Positions 1 to 7,907 of a DNA stretch of 64,000 nt are shown piece after piece. Position 1 is the first letter of the stretch. Each line of letters opens with the position of its first letter. Both the position numbers and the translations under genes were made by a program. Location of the stretch: assembly GCA_038736355.1 (NCBI GenBank), contig JAVYML010000002.1:310001-374000 (forward strand), written 5' to 3'. The DNA is from Candidatus Hadarchaeales archaeon (GTDB lineage: Archaea > Hadarchaeota > Hadarchaeia > Hadarchaeales > WYZ-LMO6). The notes under the pieces are model-generated. The model was not told the origin of the DNA, did not search any database, and saw nothing but the letters and a program-made list of their open reading frames with translations.

Positions 1-152
1 ACTCCGTGCATGCTCACCCTTTCATAACCCTCCGTCAAGACGGTGAGGAGGCCCACCGGATTCATCCTTCCCTCCCTCAACACCAGCCAGAGGGCATGGG
101 CGCTTTCCTTTCCACCACTCCAAGAGACTACAACGGGTTCAGGGGAAAAGAC
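1..152 (-). CDS. Diphthine-ammonia ligase family (DPH6-like) fragment, cut by the window edge
   Basis: Read on the minus strand this stretch encodes VVVSWSGGKESAHALWL, then TEGYERVSMHG near the edge. The SGGK[DE]S PP-loop and RVSMHG match the N-terminal ATP pyrophosphatase domain of the DPH6/COG2102 family. Members amidate diphthine on EF2 or act as related adenylating enzymes. Only about 45 residues lie in the window. The frame opens after an in-frame stop at 153-155 and contains no ATG, GTG or TTG before the PP-loop, although a GGAGG ribosome-site-like motif sits just upstream. The radical SAM gene ends at 139 with CCC-TGA, and a +1 slip there would continue into this frame. Non-canonical initiation or an indel error are alternatives. 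Family assignment is good; the start is unresolved. Confidence 0.65.
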
Positions 153-849
153 TCACCACCTCCCCGATAGTTTTTTCCTTTCCCGTGAAATAGGTCACCT
201 TCCTCAGATACTTTCTGGCCTCCATCGCAGCTTCTTCCACTTCCCACGGATAGGAGCCTCTCCACTTCCCGCTCACGGGAAGGTAAGCATCCAAGTGGTA
301 GGGGATACCATCATCCAGAAGGGAGATAAACTCGGCGATCTTCCCTATTTCTTCCTTCTCCACAAAACCTGGGAAATGCACGGTCTCGGCGGAGAGGGGA
401 ATACCCCTCTCGTAAACACAAACCAAGTTCTCCAACACTTTCTTGTTATCCTTTCCCGTCAGGAATCTGTGGAGGAGGGGAGAATAGGCCTTCAGGCCCA
501 CGCAAACCCCATCCACTCTTTCTAACACCTCCTCCCGCAACTCATAACCGTTGGTTAGCAAATAAACCGAAACTCCTCCATTCTCCAGCCCTTCTAAGAG
601 GAAGGGAAGCTGTGGATCGAGGGTAGGTTCTCCACCCACCAAGAAGGCCCTGAGGGGATCGGCCCTTTCCAACAGTTCCAAGACCTCCTCCAGGCTCAGA
701 AAGCGTGGCCTTTCCTTAGGTGGTTCGGAAAGATGCACGTCGTAGAGGTATTTCTTCCTCACACATCCCAAACAGCGGAAGTTACATCCATGGAAATGAA
801 GGTAGACCTCCCTCAGGGCCGGAGACCAAGCAAGATGGTAGACCCTCAC
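139..849 (-). CDS. Radical SAM protein
   Basis: A 236-residue radical SAM enzyme. The cluster-binding motif CNFRCLGC supplies C22, C26 and C29 (CX3CX2C), and GGEPTLDP is the GGE-type SAM-binding motif. The overall layout resembles PflA/pyruvate-lyase-activating-like archaeal radical SAM proteins, but the substrate is unknown. I chose the GTG at 849 rather than the longer frame to 972. The extra upstream codons run through a palindromic TATA box at 872-881, and 849 lies about 27 nt from its centre, as expected for a leaderless transcript. The stop is in a CCC-TGA context and overlaps a DPH6-like frame downstream, so the two are probably co-expressed. It is divergent from the membrane protein gene at 902. 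Confidence 0.85.
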   Translation of the reverse strand: MRVYHLAWSPALREVYLHFHGCNFRCLGCVRKKYLYDVHLSEPPKERPRFLSLEEVLELLERADPLRAFLVGGEPTLDPQLPFLLEGLENGGVSVYLLTNGYELREEVLERVDGVCVGLKAYSPLLHRFLTGKDNKKVLENLVCVYERGIPLSAETVHFPGFVEKEEIGKIAEFISLLDDGIPYHLDAYLPVSGKWRGSYPWEVEEAAMEARKYLRKVTYFTGKEKTIGEVVSLFP

Positions 850-871
850 CCTAATACGCCTCTTTTCGAAG

Positions 872-881
872 TATTTAAATA
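872..881. promoter_or_regulatory. Palindromic TATA box shared by two divergent leaderless genes
   Basis: TATTTAAATA is its own reverse complement. Its centre (876.5) is 27.5 nt from the GTG at 849 on the minus strand and 25.5 nt from the GTG at 902 on the plus strand. Both distances fit archaeal TATA-to-start spacing with transcription beginning at or next to the start codon. Confidence 0.7.
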
Positions 882-901
882 TTGGATATACTATCCAGCT
901 T

Positions 902-1507
902 GTGGGACCTTTTCCTTCATGGAGGTTCAAGTTCTTCGTCCTTTTGGGAACCCTGCTGGTAGGAATAAGCAAGCTCCTCTATCTTTCCGGAATAACTTTT
1001 CCAAACTTAGAACTCATAATCCCCACGGTTGTGGCCGTTGGCTCTTTTTCTCCACCTTTGGGTGGGAGATGGGGATGGGCAACCCGTTATTTTGGGGTGC
1101 TGGCCCTTCTACCGGTTTTCCTCACCGATCTTGCCGTCTGGGGTCTGAGACCCATCTACTTCTTCACATGGACTGGCTTCCTCTTCGCCTGGCTCCTTGG
1201 TCTTCATAACAAACTTTCCCCCTTCGAGAGATTGGTGAAGCTCCTCGGCTCCACCCTGATCACCACGGCAATTGCCATCCTCCTCTTTGACTTCTGGACC
1301 GGAATCGTGGGATGGTCTCTCCTACATGCACCCCTTTGGGTCTCTTTCATGGGACAGGTCCCCTTTACCCTCTACCACCTCTGCTCCCTTGTCTTCGTCC
1401 CCCCACTTGTGACAATGGCCAAAGTCCTCGTCAGAATGAAACTACCCATCCCCGTAACTTTAAGAATCAAAAGGAAAACCCTCCAATATTCCAATGTCTG
1501 CCGTTAA
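902..1507 (+). CDS. Small multi-pass membrane protein (DUF6580-like)
   Basis: A 201-residue protein made mostly of hydrophobic helices. Roughly five to six membrane spans are visible, separated by short loops rich in Pro, Trp and Arg, with a basic C-terminal tail (RIKRKTL). The order of helices and an aromatic stretch (FDFWTGIVGW) before the last two spans resemble the DUF6580 family, whose members look like small-molecule transporter S components. No enzymatic motif is visible. The GTG at 902 follows a shared palindromic TATA box by about 25 nt, so the message is probably leaderless. The gene is followed by a convergent tRNA-Ser. Family assignment is tentative; membrane location is clear. 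Confidence 0.6.
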   Translation: MGPFPSWRFKFFVLLGTLLVGISKLLYLSGITFPNLELIIPTVVAVGSFSPPLGGRWGWATRYFGVLALLPVFLTDLAVWGLRPIYFFTWTGFLFAWLLGLHNKLSPFERLVKLLGSTLITTAIAILLFDFWTGIVGWSLLHAPLWVSFMGQVPFTLYHLCSLVFVPPLVTMAKVLVRMKLPIPVTLRIKRKTLQYSNVCR

Positions 1508-1549
1508 ACCAAAACTTTTGGTTTTGACCTTTCCAGAACCGTTCTGAAG

Positions 1550-1635
1550 CGCCGGGGGAGGGATTTGAACCCTCGAGACCTCAAAGGGTCAACAGCTCTC
1601 GAGGCTGTCGCCTTACCTGGCTAGGCTACCCCGGC
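1550..1635 (-). tRNA. tRNA-Ser (anticodon CGA)
   Basis: On the minus strand the 86-nt sequence folds as a class II tRNA. The acceptor GCCGGGG pairs with CCCCGGC and the discriminator base is G. The anticodon arm ACAGC-CTCGAGA-GCTGT gives anticodon CGA. A long variable arm and a T arm with loop TTCAAAT follow. CCA is not encoded and no intron is present. It decodes UCG. Confidence 0.95.
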
Positions 1636-1668
1636 CCATCTAACTTAGTATCGTTGGAAAATAATAGT

Positions 1669-2244
1669 CTAGGGGGATAAGGGCTTGGCTATGAAGTCGC
1701 AGTGTGGATCTCGATTGGAATAACATCTCAGTTCTTCCACCCTGTAGTTCTTTCCCGTGAAATGTTGAGTGGCTCCGGCTATGAAACCTGCCAAGTAATA
1801 ACAAACCTTCCTTCCAACCTTCCCCATTTCCCTGGCTATGTAACTCCCTCCTTTGAACCTCAAAATTCTTCCCTGTTCACTTTTGAGGAGAACTATCTCA
1901 CCCATTCCGCTCTCCGAGAAAAAAATGTCCGTATAAATGGTTTTTTCTTTCAAGCTTTTCTTGCCCAGACCGAAGGTGCGGCAAAGCCATTGAGCCACCC
2001 TTTTCCCGGATTTAAATCCGGTATCGTAAAGGAAAGTGTTGCAGGTATCTATCCACACATCCTCCCTTACTTCCAAAGCAGGTGCGAATTCCACTATCTC
2101 TCCAGCATCTACCAAACACCCCATCCAAAGTTCGAAGGCTTTTTTCCAGTTATGACGCAGATACTCTTCTATTTCCCTTTTAGCCTTCTTGTATTCTTCC
2201 ATTCTTCCATTTTTCTCTAATGCGGATAAAAATCTTGGAATCAC
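1669..2244 (-). CDS. V4R-domain protein, last gene of the replication operon
   Basis: A 191-residue protein. The N-terminal 60 residues are charged and helical. The rest matches the 4-vinyl reductase (V4R) small-molecule-binding fold, ending in the typical cysteine-containing block EELRCYSNRDPHCDFIAKP with Cys and His spaced as in ligand-binding V4R domains. These domains are predicted to bind hydrocarbons or other small ligands and often sit in regulators. The GTG start at 2244 overlaps the DP2 stop by four bases (GTGA), so it is co-translated with the polymerase subunit. Why a V4R protein ends a replication operon is not known. It lacks any visible HTH or enzymatic domain. Confidence 0.75.
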   Translation of the reverse strand: MIPRFLSALEKNGRMEEYKKAKREIEEYLRHNWKKAFELWMGCLVDAGEIVEFAPALEVREDVWIDTCNTFLYDTGFKSGKRVAQWLCRTFGLGKKSLKEKTIYTDIFFSESGMGEIVLLKSEQGRILRFKGGSYIAREMGKVGRKVCYYLAGFIAGATQHFTGKNYRVEELRCYSNRDPHCDFIAKPLSP

Positions 2245-5200
2245 AGAAAGTCTGCCAAACTCATCTGTCTTTCTGCATCGCTTTCGAAGACAGATTTTAT
2301 GTCGCTTTCCATCAGTTTAAGGCGCTGCTTGGTGTATTCGCTCACTCCAAACTCCTCCGCTATCCTCAAGGCGGTACGCAGGTATTTCTCCACCCCACCC
2401 CTAGGTACTGTAAGGACCAAATTCCCTCCACACTCGATGCACATCCCCACCAAAGGAATGCGCCTATATTTGGTGTTGCAGCTCGTACACCTGAACTGCT
2501 GGGTGGAAAACTTACGCAGGTTCCCCTTCAAATCGGGAATGAGGTGGTGCTCTATCACCCTCTCAGCCACATCCCTCTCATCCACCGCCCTGATCTTCCT
2601 AGCCAAACTCAACTGTGCCATGACCTTTTCTTCCATGGTTTCGAGTTCCGAGTAGGTGGAGGTAAGGGGTCCCTTGGCCAAATCGGAGGTATGAACGTTG
2701 AACCCCAATCCCTCATATTGTCCTTCCGTTCCCAGCCTTTTCTCCACCGTTTCCATCCAGACCAAAACTTCGGTGGGATGGGCCTGCTTGAGGGTGGCCT
2801 CATAGAATTCCAGCGGGTATTTGAACATGGTATCCATGTTGTGAACCTCTTTGTCAACTTCTTTCGGATCTATTCTGAGGTTGAGGACGAGGGGAGCATC
2901 CATGAAGCCTCCCCTGCTCGCGGGTAGGAATCTCCTGCTGAAGTTGAGGAGGGCATCCAGCAAGAGCATCACGGCATCTTCATCCCCGTCACAGTCCCTT
3001 CTTTTGGCTGCGTGGAAGTAGGGATGGGCATAACCCACGTTGGCCTTCGTGAATCCGACGATCCTACCCACCATACCCACGGAGGTATGGGGAGAAAGAC
3101 CCACCACCAAATGGCCCAGGAGATCTTCCTTACGCTGGGCCCTGTAGTAGGGGGGAAGACCGTAGAATTTCTGGAGGAGCTCGTCTATGAATTTGGAAGC
3201 TCTGAGGAGATACTTGGCCCCCTCCTCGCAGAGGATGAGATCCTGCACCTTGAGCTCCACCAACTGATCCTCCCTTTCCAGGGGCTCCCCCAGATAATCC
3301 CTCGTGTAGCCCAGTTCCCTAAGGCGCTCCACCGGAACACCCACTTCCCTGGGACAGAAATGGGTGAGGGGGAGGTTGGTAGCATCAAAGCGCACGGTTC
3401 CATCCTTGAAGACGCGTAAATCGTACTTTGCCCTCAAGATACCCTTTTCGAGGGGTTCGGGTATCTTGTAGGCACTGCTCATCCCCCTCACTCCCTTCAG
3501 GTCTTCGGGTGCCTTTTCACCCAACCTCTTTTCCGCCTCCTCGAGCATCTTCTTCAGGTCTATCATCCTCTCGCTGAAGAATTCCTCCCTCACCCCGCAT
3601 GTCTGGCATCTTCCCTTGGTGGGCCTTCCACATTTTGGACAGAGCTTCACAAACTCCGTTTTTGCTCCACAGGAAGGACACTTCCTGCTTATCCCCAAAG
3701 TGCCACAGGAAGGACATTTCAAGTTCGCTATCTCAACCCTCAGCTCTTCACTCTTGGCAGCCTTTAAGATGCTCCTGGTGGGTCCCCCAGCCTGTCCGAC
3801 TGGAAAGAGGAGATGGGGAGGAGGATCCATTTCCCTGGGTTTCGCCTTTTCCGGTCTTCCCATTTTGCTTCCTATCCATGTAGGAGCCTTCTTCCTCACG
3901 GGGAAGCCTGCCACTTTCTCCAAGAAGGGCATCACCTCTTCTTCCTCTTCCTTCTCCAGTTTCTCCGTGGTCAGCTCCTTTCCCCTCAGGATACCAAGTG
4001 TTCTGCAGAGGGGGAAGGCATGTTCTTCTATCCTGACCTTCTTTCCCTCAACCCGATGCGGAACACAGAGAAGCTCCAGAATCCTCTTGGGTCCCTCCTC
4101 CAAGGGCAGGGTCAGGGTTTTGAGTTCCCCATCCTCAAATTCAGCTTCTCCTCGACACAACCACCTGGCCAGTTCTAGGAGGTCTTCTTTCTCCACTTCG
4201 TGGTAGAGGTAGGTATAATGGGGATGGAGGGGAACCCCGAGTTTCTCCGAAATTTCCACGGCCAGCTTGGGGGAAGGAATGGAGTAGGGGGGAAGGATAT
4301 AAGGTGAGAGGTCTTGCGGAAATTCTTTTCTGACCTTTTCCACCTCTTGGGCCCACCATTCCTCACAATATCCCGCGGGAAGGAGGGGATGGTTGTTTTC
4401 CAAGAACTCCCCGAAATCTATCAGTAGATCCCCAAGGCAGAGGATCTCCTCTATCTCTCCCTTCAATCTCTCGGCCTCCTCCACGGAAGAGATCCTCAAG
4501 ACGGAACCATCCCTGAGCTTGACCGTAGGACCTTCTATCGTATCTACTGGGGCCACGGCTCCTCCCTTTCCCGGTCTCTCCAGCTTGAGTTGTGTCCCCA
4601 CGGCCAAGAATCCCTCCAAGATCACCATGGTGGCAGGATGCACTCCCACCGCCGCTATACCCGTGTTCCTCGCCCTCCCGTATCTGAGCCTGAAACCTCC
4701 TGCTCTTCCAGGATAGGAGATAACAGGCCTTCCTCCTATCACTTCCTCCAAATACCTGGCTTCTTCTACCTCCTCTTCTTCCGAAACTGGATGTTGTACG
4801 AGTTCCTCCAGCCAATCCCAACCCTCTATCCCCAACTTCTTCACGTACTTCATGATCTTGGGCGCCTTCTGTAACACTCCCTCAACTAAAGCCAGAACGG
4901 CTCCTCCTCTAACAAAATTGTGTCCAATCCTGGGAAGATCGCGATAAGCCGTTACCATCACTTCCCTGTTCGTGGGTTCTCCCGTGATTTCCACCGGAAG
5001 ATTGCGAACCGCCAACCTGATCTCATCGGGACTGGGAGTATACTGCAGGTGTGAAATCTCAGAAGAGTAGAGGTTCACCTCTTCTACGAATCTCTCCACC
5101 TCTCTTTCCGTGGGCTTGTATCTGTCCAAAAAGAGTTTTCTTCGGACGAAATCACCCGTCAGCACCGCCAGTGCTGCAGCCGTTCCACCTGCCGACCTTA

Positions 5201-5642
5201 TGGGGCCGGAAAAGTGAAGGGCCAGGTACCGACTTCCATCCGGATTCTTTTCTATCTTCACTCCCGTCAGTCCTTCCAAGGGTGCAGCTACCGCTATTCC
5301 CTCCGTGATGATGGCCAAAGCAGTACGCAGGGCTTGCTCAGCCCTCTTTTCTTCATCCAGTTCTCCCCCCAAGCTCCCATCGACAATCATCTCCGCCACT
5401 TTCAAAGCCAGTTCTTCCCTGGGCATTTTCTCTTCCAGTTCCCTTATCACCCGTGCCACTCCCGGGGGACCCACTATTTCCTCCACCCTAGAAGCCATGT
5501 CATCCGTCAGGGGTATCTCGGGTTCCAATTCCGGGTCCTTTCCAAGACTCCTGGCCTTGCGGGCTATCTCGTAGGCTTCCTCCACTTTTCGCTCTATCTC
5601 GGTGAAGTAGGCTTCCATGGAGGGACTCATCACCACTCTCAT
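2241..5642 (-). CDS. polC: DNA polymerase D large subunit DP2
   Basis: The catalytic subunit of the archaeal family D replicative polymerase, 1133 residues and without an intein. The acidic active-site cluster RDCDGDEDA lies at residues 882-890, near ANVGYAHPYFHAAKRR. A central zinc-binding region (CPSC, CPSC, CPKC, CQTC) falls around residues 640-690, and a C-terminal CTSC...CIEC module near 1050. The protein ends in RQMSLADFL, a good PCNA-interacting PIP box (QxxLxxFL). The ATG at 5642 overlaps the preceding HAD gene by four bases. DP1 lies two genes upstream in the same operon, so both subunits are made from one message. Length and motif order are normal for the family. Confidence 0.98.
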   Translation of the reverse strand: MRVVMSPSMEAYFTEIERKVEEAYEIARKARSLGKDPELEPEIPLTDDMASRVEEIVGPPGVARVIRELEEKMPREELALKVAEMIVDGSLGGELDEEKRAEQALRTALAIITEGIAVAAPLEGLTGVKIEKNPDGSRYLALHFSGPIRSAGGTAAALAVLTGDFVRRKLFLDRYKPTEREVERFVEEVNLYSSEISHLQYTPSPDEIRLAVRNLPVEITGEPTNREVMVTAYRDLPRIGHNFVRGGAVLALVEGVLQKAPKIMKYVKKLGIEGWDWLEELVQHPVSEEEEVEEARYLEEVIGGRPVISYPGRAGGFRLRYGRARNTGIAAVGVHPATMVILEGFLAVGTQLKLERPGKGGAVAPVDTIEGPTVKLRDGSVLRISSVEEAERLKGEIEEILCLGDLLIDFGEFLENNHPLLPAGYCEEWWAQEVEKVRKEFPQDLSPYILPPYSIPSPKLAVEISEKLGVPLHPHYTYLYHEVEKEDLLELARWLCRGEAEFEDGELKTLTLPLEEGPKRILELLCVPHRVEGKKVRIEEHAFPLCRTLGILRGKELTTEKLEKEEEEEVMPFLEKVAGFPVRKKAPTWIGSKMGRPEKAKPREMDPPPHLLFPVGQAGGPTRSILKAAKSEELRVEIANLKCPSCGTLGISRKCPSCGAKTEFVKLCPKCGRPTKGRCQTCGVREEFFSERMIDLKKMLEEAEKRLGEKAPEDLKGVRGMSSAYKIPEPLEKGILRAKYDLRVFKDGTVRFDATNLPLTHFCPREVGVPVERLRELGYTRDYLGEPLEREDQLVELKVQDLILCEEGAKYLLRASKFIDELLQKFYGLPPYYRAQRKEDLLGHLVVGLSPHTSVGMVGRIVGFTKANVGYAHPYFHAAKRRDCDGDEDAVMLLLDALLNFSRRFLPASRGGFMDAPLVLNLRIDPKEVDKEVHNMDTMFKYPLEFYEATLKQAHPTEVLVWMETVEKRLGTEGQYEGLGFNVHTSDLAKGPLTSTYSELETMEEKVMAQLSLARKIRAVDERDVAERVIEHHLIPDLKGNLRKFSTQQFRCTSCNTKYRRIPLVGMCIECGGNLVLTVPRGGVEKYLRTALRIAEEFGVSEYTKQRLKLMESDIKSVFESDAERQMSLADFL

Positions 5643-6415
5643 TCCACCACCATGTCCGAGATCCTGTTCAAAACTAAGTCGGGTTTCTCTTCCTTTCCCA
5701 GTCCTTCCAGATCCTTCCTCTTGGTCACTCCGCTCAAAACCAGAATGGAAAACATCCCCAGTTTCTTGGCTGGCACCACGTCCAAATCCAACCTATCGCC
5801 CACCGCCCCCGTTTCCTCCGGTTTCGTTCCCAAAAGGCGGAGGGCCATTTTGTACATTCGGGTAGAGGGTTTTCCTAAAATCAGAGGTTTCTTACCCGAG
5901 GAAAAGGAGAGGGCTGAAACAATGGCCCCCGCTCCAGGAAGCAGTCCTCTCTCAGTGGGATAGGTAGGGTCAGCATTGGTAGCCAGAAACTTTGCCCCCC
6001 TCTGCAAGGCTCTCAGGGCCCGCTCCAATTTCCGATAATCGAAGTTCCTGTCTATCCCCACCACCACGCAGTCCACATCCTCCCTTTTCAATACCTTCAT
6101 TCCTGCCTTCCTCAATTCTTCCTCGAGACCCCTTTCCCCCACTACGTAAACCTTGGCATCCGGCATCCTTCGGCGGAGGTATTCGGCGGCGAGGTAACCA
6201 GAAGTGAGGATTTCCTGAGGAGAGGCTTCGATCCCCATCCTCCCCAACTTCTTCACATAGTCCTCTCTGGAAAGAGAGGAATTGTTGGTAACGAACATCA
6301 CCTTCTTCCCCCTTTCCCTCCACCTCCCCAAGAACTCGGCCGTGCCCTCCACGGGGGTATCCCCCACATAGACCACCCCATCCAAGTCCAGAATCAAGGC
6401 ACGGAGCTCAGGCAA
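5639..6415 (-). CDS. HAD-superfamily sugar-phosphate phosphatase (NagD-like, subclass IIA)
   Basis: A 258-residue HAD hydrolase. Motif I is DLDGVVYVGD near residue 10, giving the nucleophile and general-acid aspartates. Motif II is FVTNNSS, and motif IV is AVGDRLDLDV, with Lys in ILGKPS. The C2-type cap between motifs II and III places it in the NagD/phosphoglycolate phosphatase-like IIA group, so p-nitrophenyl phosphate-type or sugar-phosphate substrates are plausible. The exact substrate cannot be told. It overlaps DP1 by 8 nt upstream and DP2 by 4 nt downstream, which makes it an integral member of the replication operon. A housekeeping role for phosphoglycolate or nucleotide-related products is speculation. 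Confidence 0.9.
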   Translation of the reverse strand: MPELRALILDLDGVVYVGDTPVEGTAEFLGRWRERGKKVMFVTNNSSLSREDYVKKLGRMGIEASPQEILTSGYLAAEYLRRRMPDAKVYVVGERGLEEELRKAGMKVLKREDVDCVVVGIDRNFDYRKLERALRALQRGAKFLATNADPTYPTERGLLPGAGAIVSALSFSSGKKPLILGKPSTRMYKMALRLLGTKPEETGAVGDRLDLDVVPAKKLGMFSILVLSGVTKRKDLEGLGKEEKPDLVLNRISDMVVE

Positions 6416-7898
6416 AACGCATCACCGAGGGTTGGTTTTTCTGGAGGTCTATCACCGTCACTATTCCCGGTGTGGGAACGATTCCTCTCTCCCTCATGTA
6501 GCTTGTCATTCCTTGGAAAGTACCAGAATTGACTGCCCAGACCCCTCTGTACTTCTTCAATCCAGAGATGTGGATATGGCCACAATGGAGCACGTCGGGA
6601 ACCTCGTCTATGACCAGAAAATCCCTCTCCTCGGGTACCATGGCCACTTTTCCACCGTACATGGGAGCCAAATGCCTCTTTTTTAGGAGTCTCACCATCA
6701 TGGAAGAAATATCGTTCCTGCTACTTCCTGGAAGGATGGAGACCAAATCGTCGAAACTCCTTCCATGATAAATCAGGAACTTCACACCGTGCAGGGAAAT
6801 CCAGGCGGGATTTCCCACCATCACCGAATTCAGTTCGTAGAGTCTGCCTGCCACTTCTTTTGGAATCGCCGGCTGAGGTTCGGAGGGTCTGACGGCATCA
6901 TGGTTTCCTGGTGAAAGGATAAGCTTAATGTGATCGGGGATCCTCTCCAACAACCTAGCTACTTCCTCGTATTGCCTGAAGATGTCGTGGAGGTATAGCT
7001 CCTCCTCCTGTTGGGGATAAATCCCTATTCCATCCACCAAATCACCAGCCACCACCACATACTTTGTCCTACTCGCTAGGTTTCTCTGGGAAGCATTTCC
7101 CGCCTTGCCCTCCAACCAGTTGAGGAACCTTTCAAAAACTTCCCTCAAAAACATCTTGCTACCGATATGCAAATCCGAAAGGAGTACTGCACAGACTGGT
7201 TCTTCGGCCATCGTGGGATGCTCCCTCATGGGCAGGTCCGGCCAGACTATATCCCTGGCCACGATCCTAGGAAGTTTGTCCCCAGAACGTACCGTTCCCT
7301 CTACCCCTATCACTTCATCCGGTATTACTTCTGCAGCCTTTTCCCAGAGCTCCTCGCTTTTACCCCTGAAAATCCAAACAGCCGCCTGTCCCGTTGGATC
7401 TTCTAACTTGATTACCAAATGTCCCCCTGGGGTTTCTTTCTTTTCAGCCACCATCCCTACCACCCTAACCAATTCCCCCTCCTCAAGGGTCGCCAGTTCC
7501 TTGAGGGGAAGAGGATCCGCGTAATCGCTCCTTTCCCTAAGGAGCTCCTTCAGCCTTCTGTACCTGTCCAAGAAAAGGTTGAGAAAATCCCTCACCTCAC
7601 CGCGGCTATAGCTCTTTCCTGTAACATCTCTCAGAACCTCTACCCTGTCCTCCACCTCAGCTGCTAGGGGCTTGAAACTGGTGTGGGAGACTTCTCCGAT
7701 CCCTTCTCGGGAGAATTTGGAAGCTGGTTCTAGGATCTTTTTTACCATCTCCAAAGTGACTATGAATTCCTTCCCCCTGAGGGCTTCTAGTACTCTCTCC
7801 ACCTCTTCTTCCCTCCTTTCCTCCAGCAACTGAAGGGCCTCGGGAGTGAGGCACATTTGGGCTTCCTGGAACCTTTTTACCAGACTTTCCCCGTCCAT
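6408..7898 (-). CDS. polB: DNA polymerase D small subunit DP1 (3'-5' exonuclease)
   Basis: A 496-residue proofreading subunit. The N-terminal half contains an OB fold (LVRVVGMVAEKKETPGGH onward). The C-terminal half is an Mre11-like calcineurin phosphoesterase with the metal motifs LLSDLHIGSKMF, VVAGDLVDGIG, SPGNHDAVR, YHGRSFDD and CGHIH. All of the expected Asp, His and Asn ligands are visible, so exonuclease activity is likely intact. The gene starts with ATG at 7898, 9 nt after the cdc6 stop, and runs into the HAD gene with a short overlap. It pairs with DP2, encoded two genes downstream. Length is usual for euryarchaeal DP1 proteins with a shorter N-terminal region. Confidence 0.97.
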   Translation of the reverse strand: MDGESLVKRFQEAQMCLTPEALQLLEERREEEVERVLEALRGKEFIVTLEMVKKILEPASKFSREGIGEVSHTSFKPLAAEVEDRVEVLRDVTGKSYSRGEVRDFLNLFLDRYRRLKELLRERSDYADPLPLKELATLEEGELVRVVGMVAEKKETPGGHLVIKLEDPTGQAAVWIFRGKSEELWEKAAEVIPDEVIGVEGTVRSGDKLPRIVARDIVWPDLPMREHPTMAEEPVCAVLLSDLHIGSKMFLREVFERFLNWLEGKAGNASQRNLASRTKYVVVAGDLVDGIGIYPQQEEELYLHDIFRQYEEVARLLERIPDHIKLILSPGNHDAVRPSEPQPAIPKEVAGRLYELNSVMVGNPAWISLHGVKFLIYHGRSFDDLVSILPGSSRNDISSMMVRLLKKRHLAPMYGGKVAMVPEERDFLVIDEVPDVLHCGHIHISGLKKYRGVWAVNSGTFQGMTSYMRERGIVPTPGIVTVIDLQKNQPSVMRFA

Positions 7899-7907
7899 TC
7901 CATCCCC

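Noticed and set aside
139-972. Longer start of the radical SAM gene at 972
   Set aside because: The extra codons cross the shared TATA box and the divergent gene's start; GTG 849 fits a leaderless start.
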